Source: Microbacterium mangrovi (GTDB lineage Bacteria > Actinomycetota > Actinomycetes > Actinomycetales > Microbacteriaceae). From it: DNA of 64,000 nucleotides. Of the stretch, positions 8,765 through 17,660 are shown piece by piece (position 1 is the first letter of the stretch; each line of letters opens with the position of its first letter). A program made the translations under genes and the position numbers. The DNA lies in NCBI RefSeq assembly GCF_000802305.1, contig NZ_JTDK01000002.1, positions 124,001 to 188,000 of the forward strand, written 5' to 3'. The notes beneath the pieces are model-generated. The model had not been told where the DNA came from and did no database searches. It saw only the letters and a list, made by a program, of their open reading frames with translations.

Positions 8765-9883
8765 TCAGCCCTTGGGGGTCGCCGGGGACTGAACGACGAT
8801 CTTGCCGTCGATGATCTGCTGCTGCAGGGTCTTCAGCTCGTCGGTGAGACCGGCCGGCAGCTTCGACTCGAAGTCGTGGAAGCTGCTGAGGCCGACGCCG
8901 CCGTTCTTCAGCGTGCCGACGTAGGTGGTCGCGTCGAACTTGCCGGTCGCGCCCGCCATCACGGCGTCGTGCACGGCGACGTCGATGCGCTTGAGGATCG
9001 AGACGAGCACCACGTCCTTGACGCTCGGGTCGGCGACGGCGAGGTCGCTGTCCACACCCAGCATGACGGTGTCCTTGCCGCTGTCGCGCATGGCCGCGGC
9101 CGCGCTCAGGTAGATCGGACCGCCGACGGGCAGAACGACGTCGGCACCCTGGTCGAGAAGACCCTGCGCCGACTGCTTCGCCGTGTCGTTCGCCTGGAAG
9201 CCGCCCGTGAAGGAGCCCTTCTGGGTGGACTTGTTCCAGCCGTAGGTCTGAACGTTCTTCTTCTTGTCGGTGTTGAACTTCGCAACGCCGTCGACGAAGC
9301 CGTCCATGTAGATCGTCACCGGCGGGATCTGCATGCCGCCGAAGGTGCCCACCTTGTCGGTGCCCTTCGCGTTGCTCCAGGCGGCCGCGGCGTAACCGCC
9401 GAGGTACGCGGCCTGAGCGGTGTCGAACAGCAGCGGCTTGATGTTCGGGGCGTCGGTCTTGCCGTCGCCGTTCGCGTCGGCCGGGTCGTCGACGATCGCG
9501 TAGTCGATCTTCGGGTTGGCCTTGGCGGAGGCGATCGTCGCCGCCGACAGGTTGAAGCCGACCGAGACGATGTACGTGCAGCCGCCCGAGACGAGGGCCT
9601 GCATGTTCGGCGTGTAGTCGCTGGCCGACTTCGACGTCACCTGCGTGAACTTGATGCCGAGGGAGTCGGCGGCTTCCTTCATGCCGTTCAGGGCCGACTC
9701 GTTGAAGGAGTGGTCGTTGAACCCGCCGCTGTCGGAGACGATGCAGGGCTTGAAGCCCGCGACGGCCGTCGGGCCGTTGCTGCTCGGGGTCGCCGTGGGT
9801 GCGGATCCGCAGCCGGCGAGAGCGAGGATGAGGCCCGCCGCGGCGGAGACGCCGACGAGCTTTCGGGTGGTAGAGATGGTCAC
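8765..9883 (-). CDS. BMP-family nucleoside-binding lipoprotein
   Basis: A 372-residue solute-binding lipoprotein of the basic-membrane-protein (Bmp/PnrA) family, which binds purine and pyrimidine nucleosides for ABC import. The signal peptide ends in a lipobox (ALAGC). Family features include SGGFNDHSFNESALNGMKEA near the front and the GADVVLPVGGP segment. GTG 9883 is chosen because GGAGG lies 5 nt ahead; a GTG at 9895 would have no ribosome site. It is the first gene of the salvage operon, so its promoter region (9884-10026) probably controls the whole set. Lipobox and context make the role likely; exact ligand is not visible. Confidence 0.93.
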   Translation of the reverse strand: MTISTTRKLVGVSAAAGLILALAGCGSAPTATPSSNGPTAVAGFKPCIVSDSGGFNDHSFNESALNGMKEAADSLGIKFTQVTSKSASDYTPNMQALVSGGCTYIVSVGFNLSAATIASAKANPKIDYAIVDDPADANGDGKTDAPNIKPLLFDTAQAAYLGGYAAAAWSNAKGTDKVGTFGGMQIPPVTIYMDGFVDGVAKFNTDKKKNVQTYGWNKSTQKGSFTGGFQANDTAKQSAQGLLDQGADVVLPVGGPIYLSAAAAMRDSGKDTVMLGVDSDLAVADPSVKDVVLVSILKRIDVAVHDAVMAGATGKFDATTYVGTLKNGGVGLSSFHDFESKLPAGLTDELKTLQQQIIDGKIVVQSPATPKG

Positions 9884-9909
9884 GCATGCCTCCACATGAC
9901 GAATGATGA

Positions 9910-9934
9910 CCGCGAATTTCGCGGCGGGATCATA
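9910..9934 (-). promoter_or_regulatory. Candidate promoter -10 and operator palindrome of the nucleoside operon
   Basis: On the minus strand a -10-like TATGAT (9929-9934) is followed by a 15-nt palindrome CCGCGAAATTCGCGG (9910-9924), which would cover the transcription start. The start codon is 27 nt further on. No convincing -35 is visible. A repressor bound here would block initiation; no regulator gene is adjacent. Confidence 0.4.
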
Positions 9935-10026
9935 TGAAGGTACCCAGTCTCACGACCGTTCGCACCCGATTCCACGGAAGGTGTGCGAAATGGTTACCAA
10001 CCCGAGACCGTCGGGCCCGTCCCGGC

Positions 10027-11142
10027 CTACAGGACGTCGCCCCGTCCGGTGAGCTTGAGCGCATCCACGACGCCCTTCACCCGCTGGGCGTTCTCGCTCG
10101 TGGTCACCAGCAGCGCGTCGGGGGTGTCGACGACCACGATGTCCTTGACGCCGATCAGGCTGATCACCCGGCTGGTCTGGCTGACGACGATGCCGCTGGC
10201 GGCATCCGACAGGATCCGCGCGTTCTCGCCGAGGATGGCGAGATCGTTCTTGCGGCCCGACGAATTGAGCTTGGCGAGGCTCGCGAAGTCCCCCACGTCG
10301 TCCCAGTCGAAGTGGCCCGGGATGACGGCGAGGCGTCCGGCCGCCGCCACCGGCTCGGCCACCGAGTAGTCGATGGCGATCTTCTTCAGCTGCGGCCAGA
10401 TGCGGTCGACCGCGGGGCCGCGCTGGTCCCGGTCGTCCCATGCCTCGGCGAGCTCGAGGAGCCCGGCGTGCAGTTCGGGCTCGGTCGCCGCGATGGCGTC
10501 CAGCAGCACGTCCGCGCGGGAGATGAACATGCCCGCGTTCCACAGATACGACCGGTCCGCGAAGTACATGCGTGCCGTTTCGAGGTCGGGCTTCTCGATG
10601 AAGCGCTCCACCTTCGCGGCTTCCGGCGCACCCTCGATGATGAGCTCGTCCGACTTGCGGATGTAGCCGAAGCCGACCGACGGCTCGGTGGGCGGGATGC
10701 CGATCGTCGAGATGTAGCCCTCGCGCGCGACGGCCACCGCCTGGCGCACCGCCCACTCGAACAGGTGCGGGACGCGGATGACGTGGTCGGCGGCGAACGA
10801 GCCGACGATGACGTCCGGTTCGCGGCGGTGCAGGATCGCCGCGGCCAGGCCGATCGCGGCGGTCGAATCGCGCGGCTCGGACTCGAGGACGACGTTGCGG
10901 TCCGGGATGCCGGGAAGCTGCGCCTCGACCGCGGCACGATGGGCGCGACCGGTGACGACCGCGATGCGATCGGGGCCGGTGAGCGGCTCGAGGCGATCCC
11001 ACGTGTCACGCAGGAGTGACTGCCCCGACCCGGTGAGGTCGTGCAGGAACTTGGGGGCGTCTGCCCGCGACAGCGGCCACAGCCGCGATCCGATGCCTCC
11101 CGCCGGGATGATGGCGTGGAAGTCGGAGATCCGGTCACTCAT
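10027..11142 (-). CDS. manC: Mannose-1-phosphate guanylyltransferase
   Basis: A 371-residue cytosolic nucleotidyltransferase making GDP-mannose from mannose 1-phosphate and GTP, for glycan and glycolipid synthesis. The N-terminal signature IPAGGIGSRLWPLSR is at residues 12-26, the sugar-binding WNAGMF block is near the middle, and FDWDDVGD is the family's late motif. There is no C-terminal isomerase domain, so it is the monofunctional short form. ATG 11142 is chosen because the signature then sits at the normal distance from the start. It stands alone, divergent from sdhC; the gap between them (11143-11373) carries both promoters. Whether the pathway feeds mannosylation or a capsule cannot be told here. 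Confidence 0.92.
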   Translation of the reverse strand: MSDRISDFHAIIPAGGIGSRLWPLSRADAPKFLHDLTGSGQSLLRDTWDRLEPLTGPDRIAVVTGRAHRAAVEAQLPGIPDRNVVLESEPRDSTAAIGLAAAILHRREPDVIVGSFAADHVIRVPHLFEWAVRQAVAVAREGYISTIGIPPTEPSVGFGYIRKSDELIIEGAPEAAKVERFIEKPDLETARMYFADRSYLWNAGMFISRADVLLDAIAATEPELHAGLLELAEAWDDRDQRGPAVDRIWPQLKKIAIDYSVAEPVAAAGRLAVIPGHFDWDDVGDFASLAKLNSSGRKNDLAILGENARILSDAASGIVVSQTSRVISLIGVKDIVVVDTPDALLVTTSENAQRVKGVVDALKLTGRGDVL

Positions 11143-11373
11143 GCGTCCGAGGGTAGCCAGTCCCGGCTTTGCAGACGCTGTGCCGACGCCGCGAGAGCCG
11201 GTGCGCGGGCATCCGCCCGGGCGATGCTCGGACGTCCGAAGGTAAGGGTGCCCTGTCCGGCACACCCCGAGCGCTGGGAATAGGATGTGAACGGCGCCCG
11301 TGCGACGCCAGGGATTCTTCCCCCATCCTTGCGGCCCGTTCCGTGGCCGCGCGCATTCGTAAGGAGGACGGTC

Positions 11374-11808
11374 GTGTCGGCTTCCACACGCCTCACACCG
11401 CAAATCTCTCAGACGACCTCCCGGACCCCCCGCGGCACCCTGTACCGCGGACACACCGGCATGTGGTCCTGGGTCTTCCACCGCATCACCGGTGTCGCCA
11501 TCTTCTTCTTCCTGCTGGTGCACGTGCTCGACACGGCACTGGTGCGGGTCTCGCCGGCGGCGTACAACGCCGTCATCGGCACATACAAGAACCCGATCAT
11601 GGGACTCGGCGAGATCGTGCTGGTCGCGGCGATCGCGTACCACGCGTTCAACGGCCTGCGCATCATCGTCGTCGACTTCTGGTCGAAGGGCACGCGCTAC
11701 CAGCGTCAGCTCACCTGGGCGGTCTGGACCATCTGGGCCATCCTGATGGTCGGCTTCGTGCCGCGCCAGCTGATGGTCATCGCCGCCGAGATCACCGGAA
11801 CGCACTGA
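11374..11808 (+). CDS. sdhC: Succinate dehydrogenase cytochrome b556 subunit
   Basis: A 144-residue membrane anchor with three transmembrane helices that helps bind heme b and quinone. The family motif GHTGMWSWVFHRITGV (residues 27-42) with the H-R-x-T-G pattern is clear. GTG 11374 is preferred: AAGGAGG at 11361 sits 6 nt upstream and the family alignment begins here. The gene opens the sdhCDAB operon, 13 nt before sdhD. Together with SdhD it docks SdhAB to the cytoplasmic membrane and passes electrons to menaquinone. Confidence 0.93.
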   Translation: MSASTRLTPQISQTTSRTPRGTLYRGHTGMWSWVFHRITGVAIFFFLLVHVLDTALVRVSPAAYNAVIGTYKNPIMGLGEIVLVAAIAYHAFNGLRIIVVDFWSKGTRYQRQLTWAVWTIWAILMVGFVPRQLMVIAAEITGTH

Positions 11809-11821
11809 GAGGGGCACGGAC

Positions 11822-12274
11822 ATGACTGCTGAGACCATCGCCGCCCCCCGCACCCCCGCGAACGCGCCGCGCAAGAAGGGCTCCAACCTCGAGAAGTGGG
11901 GCTGGATGTACATGCGCATCTCCGGCGTGCTGCTCGTGGTGCTCATCTTCGGGCACCTGCTCGTGAACCTCGTGCTCGGCCAGGGCGTGCGTCAGATCGA
12001 CTTCGCCTTCGTCGCCGGCAAGTACGCCACGCCGTTCTGGCAGTGGTGGGACGTCCTGATGCTGTGGCTGGCCTTCATCCACGGCGCCAACGGCATGCGC
12101 ACGATCATCGCCGACTACGTCACGCGCGCCTCGGTGCGCAAGACCCTGACCGCCCTCGTGTGGGTCGCGGCCGGCATCCTCATCATCCTCGGCACCCTGG
12201 TCGTCTTCACGTTCGACCCGTGCCCGGCAGGCGCTGCGAAAGACCTGCTGCCCAGCTTCTGCCCTGCTTCGTAA
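11822..12274 (+). CDS. sdhD: Succinate dehydrogenase hydrophobic anchor subunit
   Basis: A 150-residue protein with a basic N-terminus ([12 protein letters not shown]) and three predicted membrane helices. The first helix carries [15 protein letters not shown], whose Ser/His pattern is typical of the SdhD family, and [10 protein letters not shown] marks the heme/quinone-facing second helix. It lies between sdhC (13 nt) and sdhA (20 nt). The subunit order C-D-A-B is the usual actinobacterial arrangement. Confidence 0.92.
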   Translation: MTAETIAAPRTPANAPRKKGSNLEKWGWMYMRISGVLLVVLIFGHLLVNLVLGQGVRQIDFAFVAGKYATPFWQWWDVLMLWLAFIHGANGMRTIIADYVTRASVRKTLTALVWVAAGILIILGTLVVFTFDPCPAGAAKDLLPSFCPAS

Positions 12275-12294
12275 GCACACGTCCTAGGAGTCTC

Positions 12295-14118
12295 GTGAGC
12301 ACCGACACGGAAGACGTCGTCATCAAGGACGGCGTGCACTACCACCAGTTCGACATCGTGATCGTGGGCGCCGGCGGCGCCGGCATGCGGGCCGCCATCG
12401 AGGCGGGCCCGGGCGCGAAGACGGCGGTCATCACCAAGCTGTACCCGACCCGCTCGCACACCGGTGCGGCGCAGGGCGGCATGGCGGCGGCGCTGGCCAA
12501 CGTCGAAGAGGACTCGTGGGAGTGGCACACCTTCGACACCGTCAAGGGCGGCGACTACCTCGTCGATCAGGATGCCGCGGAGATCCTCGCGAAAGAGGCC
12601 ATCGACGCGGTCATCGACCTCGAGAACATGGGCCTGCCGTTCAACCGCACGCCCGACGGCAAGATCGACCAGCGGCGCTTCGGCGGGCACACCGCCGACC
12701 ACGGCAAAACCCCGGTCCGCCGGGCCTGCTACGCCGCCGACCGCACCGGCCACATGATCCTGCAGACGCTGTTCCAGAACTGCGTCAAGCTCGGCATCAA
12801 CTTCTTCAACGAGTTCTACGTGCTCGACCTGATCACCGTCGGCGAGGGCAAGGACAAGCAGATCGCGGGCGTCGTCGCGTACGAGCTCGCCACCGGCGAC
12901 CTGCACGTGTTCCAGTCCAAGGCCGTGATCTTCGCGACCGGCGGCTTCGGCAAGATCTTCAAGACCACCTCGAACGCGCACACCCTCACCGGTGACGGCG
13001 TCGGCGTGATCTGGCGCAAGGGCCTCCCGCTGGAGGACATGGAGTTCTTCCAGTTCCACCCGACCGGCCTCGCCGGCCTCGGCATCCTCCTCACCGAGGG
13101 CGCCCGCGGTGAGGGAGCCATCCTGCGCAACGCGTCGGGTGAGCGCTTCATGGAGCGCTACGCCCCGACGATCAAGGACCTCGCCCCGCGTGACATCGTC
13201 AGCCGCTGCATGGTGCAGGAGGTCGCGGAGGGCCGCGGCGCCGGCCCGCACCGCGACTATGTGCTGCTGGACTGCACCCACCTGGGCGCCGAGGTCCTCG
13301 AGACCAAGCTCCCCGACATCACCGAGTTCGCCCGCACCTACCTGGGCGTCGACCCGGTCGTGGAGCCGGTGCCGGTCATGCCGACCGCGCACTACGCGAT
13401 GGGCGGCATCCCGACCAACATCAAGGCCGAGGTGCTCGCGGACAACACGACCGTCGTGCCGGGCCTGTACGCCGCGGGCGAGTGCGCCTGCGTGTCGGTG
13501 CACGGCTCCAACCGTCTGGGCACCAACTCGCTGCTGGACATCAACGTGTTCGGCAAGCGCGCCGGACGCAACGCGGTCGAGTACGTCCAGACCGCCGACT
13601 TCGTGCCGCTGCCCGAAGACCCGGCCGGCGCCGTGCGCGACATGATCGAGAGCGTGCGCAACAACCCCGGCACCGAGCGCATCGCCGTGCTGCGCAAGAC
13701 GCTGCAGGACGAGATGGACCGCAAGGCCCAGGTGTTCCGCACCGACGAGTCGCTCGGCGAGGTGCTCGGCACCATCGAGGAGCTGCGCGCCCGGTACAAG
13801 AACATCCACGTCGACGACAAGGGCAAGCGGTACAACACCGACCTGCTCGAGGCCGTCGAGCTCGGATTCCTCCTCGACCTCGCCGAGGTCGTCGTCTACG
13901 CCGCCCGCAACCGCAAGGAGAGCCGCGGCGGCCACATGCGCGACGACTACCCGACGCGCGACGACGAGAACTACATGAAGCACACCATGGCGTACCTCAC
14001 CGGCGACCCGCACTCGTCGGATGCGGACGACCACATCAACCTGGACTGGAAGCCCGTCGTGTTCACGAAGAACGAACAGGGCGAGCTGCGGTACCCGCCG
14101 TTGGAGAGGAAGTACTGA
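12295..14118 (+). CDS. sdhA: Succinate dehydrogenase flavoprotein subunit
   Basis: A 607-residue catalytic subunit oxidising succinate to fumarate. The FAD dinucleotide fold [11 protein letters not shown] starts near residue 24 and the flavin-linked histidine is His55 in [10 protein letters not shown]. Substrate-binding HPTG and the R-G-E-G-A active-site loop follow, and the C-terminal domain ends in [13 protein letters not shown] 12295 has AGGAG 4-5 nt before it and the frame continues open upstream only through sdhD sequence. The stop overlaps the sdhB ATG by one base (TGATG), so the soluble subunits are coupled. It feeds the TCA cycle and respiratory chain. Confidence 0.96.
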   Translation: MSTDTEDVVIKDGVHYHQFDIVIVGAGGAGMRAAIEAGPGAKTAVITKLYPTRSHTGAAQGGMAAALANVEEDSWEWHTFDTVKGGDYLVDQDAAEILAKEAIDAVIDLENMGLPFNRTPDGKIDQRRFGGHTADHGKTPVRRACYAADRTGHMILQTLFQNCVKLGINFFNEFYVLDLITVGEGKDKQIAGVVAYELATGDLHVFQSKAVIFATGGFGKIFKTTSNAHTLTGDGVGVIWRKGLPLEDMEFFQFHPTGLAGLGILLTEGARGEGAILRNASGERFMERYAPTIKDLAPRDIVSRCMVQEVAEGRGAGPHRDYVLLDCTHLGAEVLETKLPDITEFARTYLGVDPVVEPVPVMPTAHYAMGGIPTNIKAEVLADNTTVVPGLYAAGECACVSVHGSNRLGTNSLLDINVFGKRAGRNAVEYVQTADFVPLPEDPAGAVRDMIESVRNNPGTERIAVLRKTLQDEMDRKAQVFRTDESLGEVLGTIEELRARYKNIHVDDKGKRYNTDLLEAVELGFLLDLAEVVVYAARNRKESRGGHMRDDYPTRDDENYMKHTMAYLTGDPHSSDADDHINLDWKPVVFTKNEQGELRYPPLERKY

Positions 14119-14900
14119 TGTCGGCTGCGATCGTGGACCCCGACGCCGTGCACGAGATCGACGAGGCGGCCGGCGACACCGGCATCCAGTCGTTCCTGGT
14201 GACTTTCAACGTCCGCCGCTTCAACCCCGAGACGGACTCCGAGCCGCACTGGGTCGACTACGACGTCGAGGTGTACTCGACCGACCGTGTGCTGGATGCC
14301 CTGCACAAGATCAAGTGGGAGGTGGACGGCTCGCTGGCCTTCCGCCGCTCCTGCGCGCACGGCATCTGCGGGTCGGACGCCATGCGGATCAACGGCCGCA
14401 ACCGACTGGCCTGCAAGACGCTGATCAAGGACCTCGACATCTCGAAGCCCATCTACGTGGAAGCCATCAAGGGCCTGCCGCTGGAGAAGGACCTCATCGT
14501 CGACATGGACCCGTTCTTCGCGTCCTACCGCGAGGTGCAGCCGTTCCTGATCGCGAACTCGAAGCCGGAGCCCGGCAAGGAGCGCATCCAGTCGATCAAG
14601 GACCGCGCGATCTTCGACGACACCACCAAGTGCATCCTGTGCGCCGCGTGCACCTCGTCGTGCCCCGTGTTCTGGACCGACGGCCAGTACTTCGGGCCGG
14701 CGGCGATCGTGAACGCGCACCGGTTCATCTTCGACTCGCGCGACGACGCGGGCGACGTGCGACTGGACATCCTCAACGACAAGGAAGGCGTGTGGCGCTG
14801 CCGCACCACCTTCAACTGCACCGAGGCCTGCCCGCGCGGCATCGAGGTCACCAAGGCGATCGCCGAGGTCAAGCAGGCGGTCCTGCGCGGACGCGCCTGA
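14118..14900 (+). CDS. sdhB: Succinate dehydrogenase iron-sulfur subunit
   Basis: A 260-residue electron carrier with the three classic cysteine groups: CAHGICGSD plus a later Cys for the 2Fe-2S centre, CILCAACTSSCP for the 4Fe-4S centre, and CTEACPRGI for the 3Fe-4S centre. It passes electrons from SdhA flavin to the membrane subunits. Start ATG 14118 overlaps the sdhA stop. Operon ends here; a 36-nt gap leads to the MFS gene in the same direction, which may be read through. Confidence 0.96.
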   Translation: MSAAIVDPDAVHEIDEAAGDTGIQSFLVTFNVRRFNPETDSEPHWVDYDVEVYSTDRVLDALHKIKWEVDGSLAFRRSCAHGICGSDAMRINGRNRLACKTLIKDLDISKPIYVEAIKGLPLEKDLIVDMDPFFASYREVQPFLIANSKPEPGKERIQSIKDRAIFDDTTKCILCAACTSSCPVFWTDGQYFGPAAIVNAHRFIFDSRDDAGDVRLDILNDKEGVWRCRTTFNCTEACPRGIEVTKAIAEVKQAVLRGRA

Positions 14901-14936
14901 TTCCATCACATCCCTTCCCCTTCGGAGCACCGATCA

Positions 14937-16109
14937 ATGACGATCACCGCTGCACCGCCACGCGCCGCGCGCGTGGCGGTGACTGCTTCCTACGCCGCCC
15001 AGGCCCTCGGCTACGCCGTGCTGGTCACGTCGCTGCCCGCTCTGAAGGCCCGGCAGGATGTCGATGACACCGTCATCTCCCTGATCCTGCTCGGGGTCTC
15101 CATCGCCGCGGCGCTCGGATCGGTGCTGGCGGACCTCGTCGCGGTGCGCTGGGGAAGCCGCGTCGCCCTCGCCGTCGGGCTCATCGTGGAGGCGGCCGCT
15201 CTTCCGGTGGTGGCCGTCCAGACCCCGTTCGCGGTGTTCGTGGCATCCCTCGCCGTCTACGGAATCGGGCTCGGCTGCGTGGATGCCGCGTCCTCGATGC
15301 AGGGCGTCGCCGTGCAGCGCCGGTACGGCCGGTCCTTGATGGGCGGGTTCTTCGCCGGGTACACCGCGGCGGCCATCGCCGGGGCCCTGCTGGTGTCGGG
15401 CGTCGCCGCCTCCGCGGTGGGCGCCGGCGTCGCGATCGCCACGGCGGCCGTCATCGCCCTGATCGTGGCACTCGTGGGCCTGCGGCTGTTCGCGCGCGAC
15501 GTGCCCGTCGACGTGGAGTTCAGCGACAAGGCGGAGCGGCGCCGGCTCCCCCGCGCCGGCATCTGGGCGTTCGGACTCGTCATCCTCGCCGTCTTCGTCG
15601 TCGACTCGTCGGTGAGCACGTGGAGCACCGTGTATCTGCACGACAACCTCGCCGCCATCGCCTGGGTCGCGCCGCTCGGCTACGCCGCCTACCAGGCATG
15701 CATCCTGCTCACCCGTCTCGCCACCGACAGGCTGGTTCCGACCCTGGGCCGGGTGCGGCTGGTGCTGATCGCGACGGTCGTCTCGGTGGTCGGGTGCGTG
15801 CTCGTGGCCGTGCTGCCCTCGGCGGCCGCCGCGGTCGTCGGCTTCGCCCTCGCCGGCGTCGCGGTCGGCGTCATGGTGCCGATCACGTTCAGCGCGGCCG
15901 GCGAACTCGACCCCCCGCACAGCGACCAGATCATCGCACGGGTCAACATCTTCAACTACGCCGGCGTCATCGTGGGTGCGGTCATCCTCGGTCTTCTGGC
16001 AGGCGGGCCGGGCCTCGGACTCGGGTTCCTGCTTCCGGCGGCGGTGCTGGCGGCATCCCTCCTTCTCCTCCCCTGGTTCGCACGTGGACGCGTCGCCGCA
16101 CGCGACTAA
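14937..16109 (+). CDS. MFS transporter
   Basis: A 390-residue membrane protein with about 12 hydrophobic helices in two halves and short loops, the layout of the major facilitator superfamily. The loop between helices 2 and 3 has ADLVAVRWGSR, a version of the family's G-x-x-x-D/R-x-G-R-R/K signal, and an acidic/basic patch near residue 200 divides the halves. No substrate-specific motif was recognised; drug or sugar export are both possible. It sits just behind sdhB and 9 nt before the YihY gene, so it could share transcripts with either. Confidence 0.82.
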   Translation: MTITAAPPRAARVAVTASYAAQALGYAVLVTSLPALKARQDVDDTVISLILLGVSIAAALGSVLADLVAVRWGSRVALAVGLIVEAAALPVVAVQTPFAVFVASLAVYGIGLGCVDAASSMQGVAVQRRYGRSLMGGFFAGYTAAAIAGALLVSGVAASAVGAGVAIATAAVIALIVALVGLRLFARDVPVDVEFSDKAERRRLPRAGIWAFGLVILAVFVVDSSVSTWSTVYLHDNLAAIAWVAPLGYAAYQACILLTRLATDRLVPTLGRVRLVLIATVVSVVGCVLVAVLPSAAAAVVGFALAGVAVGVMVPITFSAAGELDPPHSDQIIARVNIFNYAGVIVGAVILGLLAGGPGLGLGFLLPAAVLAASLLLLPWFARGRVAARD

Positions 16110-16118
16110 TCTGAGACG

Positions 16119-17387
16119 GTGAGCGCCGGATCCGGGAACGCGCAGGACGCGTCGAGCCGCCAGGCGGTCGCCGATGCCGCCAAGCACGAAGAGGAGCGCC
16201 TGCACCGCGAGTTCGAGGAGCGGCAGGAGGAGCTCCGTGAGCGCTTCGCGAAGCCCATCGCCCGCGCCACCGAGATCACGCAGAAGACTCTCGCACTCTT
16301 CCCGGTGCGGGTGTGGCGGCGGTTCCTCGCTCCGAACGGCTTCCTGCTGGCGGCGGGAATCAGCTACCAGGCGCTGTTCGCGTTCTTCGCCGCGATCTAC
16401 GTCGTGTTCGCCGTCGTCGGGCTGTGGCTCGGGGCCGACGCGAACGCGATCGACTGGCTGATCGCGCTCATCAACCAGTACCTGCCCGGCGTCATCAGCG
16501 ACCAGAACGACGCGCTCGTCAGCCCCACGACCGTCCACCAAATCGTCGAGAACAACACCGGCGCCCTCACCGTCGCGGGCATCATCGCCATCGGCACCCT
16601 GATCTGGACCGCCATCGGCTGGGTGACGTACATTCGGCGCTCCGTGCGCGAGATCCTCGGCCTGCCGATCGACAAGCGCGCCTACCTGCTGCTGAAGGCC
16701 CGCGACCTGCTGGCCGCGCTCGCCTTCGGCCTCGCGATGATCGCCGGCGGCGTGATCAACAACCTCGCCACGTGGGCGCTCAACTTCATCTGGGAGCTCC
16801 TCGGTCGAAGCACCACGGCGGACGGGTTCGCCGACATCCTCGCCGTCGTCGCCGTCGCGATCTCGTTCGCACTGAACACCGCGGCACTCGCGGCGCTGTT
16901 CCGGTTCCTCGCCGGCGTCTCGCTCAAGTGGCGCCGCATCTGGCCTGGATCGATGATCGGTGCGGCCGGCCTCACCGTGCTGCAGCTGTCGGTGGGCCTG
17001 CTCGCCAAGTACACGCCGTCGAACGTGCTGCTCGCGTCGTTCACGATCTTCATCGCACTGCTGCTGTGGTTCCGCCTGACGAGCATCGTGGTGCTCGTGG
17101 CGGCCGCCTGGATCGCGATCGCCGCGGAGGACAAGGACCTCCCGCTCCAGGCCCTCACCGAGCAGCAGCGGCTGCGCGCCGAGCATGAGGCGCTGCTGTC
17201 GGCCGCCCGCGAGCGCCTCCGCACGGCCCAGGAAGTGGAGAAGAACACCCCGTGGTTCCGGCGGATGCGCGCGACGCGCGAGGTGCGTGCCGCCGAGGAC
17301 GAACTGCTGAAGGTCGAGACCGCGGCGTCCTCCGTCGGGGTCTCGACCACGGCCGGTGCCAAGGGCGAGGCATCCCCCCGCGGCTGA
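16119..17387 (+). CDS. YihY/virulence factor BrkB family membrane protein
   Basis: A 422-residue protein with a charged, probably coiled-coil N-terminus (residues 15-55, rich in Glu/Arg) followed by six hydrophobic segments and a hydrophilic C-terminal coiled tail. The first membrane segment carries NGFLLAAGISYQALFAFFAA, the typical opening of the BrkB family, and the late WPGSMIGAAGLTVLQ is also characteristic. GTG 16119 is used. Despite the historical RNase BN and virulence names, its function is unsettled; a role in the envelope is likely. It closes the rightward gene run; a 273-nt gap follows. Confidence 0.85.
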   Translation: MSAGSGNAQDASSRQAVADAAKHEEERLHREFEERQEELRERFAKPIARATEITQKTLALFPVRVWRRFLAPNGFLLAAGISYQALFAFFAAIYVVFAVVGLWLGADANAIDWLIALINQYLPGVISDQNDALVSPTTVHQIVENNTGALTVAGIIAIGTLIWTAIGWVTYIRRSVREILGLPIDKRAYLLLKARDLLAALAFGLAMIAGGVINNLATWALNFIWELLGRSTTADGFADILAVVAVAISFALNTAALAALFRFLAGVSLKWRRIWPGSMIGAAGLTVLQLSVGLLAKYTPSNVLLASFTIFIALLLWFRLTSIVVLVAAAWIAIAAEDKDLPLQALTEQQRLRAEHEALLSAARERLRTAQEVEKNTPWFRRMRATREVRAAEDELLKVETAASSVGVSTTAGAKGEASPRG

Positions 17388-17502
17388 GGCGGTGGCTGTC
17401 GCGGGACGGATGGCGGTGGGTCGTCCGGATGGCGGGACGACACGCCGCGGGGATGCCGTCCGGCGTTCAGGTCGCCGCGATCCGTCCGGTCGTTGAGCGC
17501 CC

Positions 17503-17545
17503 TTCGTCTCGCTTCGCGGTTCCTGAGCGAGCGAAGCGAGACGAA
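17503..17545. repeat. 15-bp inverted repeat, REP-like intergenic element
   Basis: TTCGTCTCGCTTCGC (17503-17517) and its exact complement (17531-17545) surround a 13-nt spacer, preceded by CGTTGAGCG. Words of this kind recur between genes in Microbacterium genomes (from memory). It may act as a terminator for the YihY gene or be a dispersed element. Confidence 0.7.
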
Positions 17546-17588
17546 ACGCTCGCCCCGAACGTGTCATCCAAGATGTGCTGCAACCCGC

Positions 17589-17617
17589 TTGCAATACGAA
17601 CGCGTGTTCGATAGTGT
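17589..17617 (+). promoter_or_regulatory. LexA (SOS) box inside a promoter
   Basis: A -35-like TTGCAA (17589-17594) and a -10 TAGTGT (17612-17617) are 17 bp apart. The spacer holds ACGAACGCGTGTTCGA (17596-17611), 15 of 16 positions of the actinobacterial LexA operator TCGAAC-N4-GTTCGA. LexA bound here would occlude polymerase. It sits 44 nt before the start of the DUF222-HNH gene. Confidence 0.75.
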
Positions 17618-17660
17618 GGAGGTATCAGTTCGAACATTCCAACGGATCGGAGGGGGCATC

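Noticed and set aside
9959..9989. TTCGCAC/GTGCGAA inverted repeat after manC as a terminator
   Set aside because: Only 7 bp with a 17-nt loop and more than 35 nt from the stop; may be chance.
11244..11286. AAGGGTGCCCT near sdhC as an iron-regulator (DtxR-type) box, with TAGGAT as -10
   Set aside because: The match to the DtxR consensus is poor and no proper -35 is seen; too weak to call.
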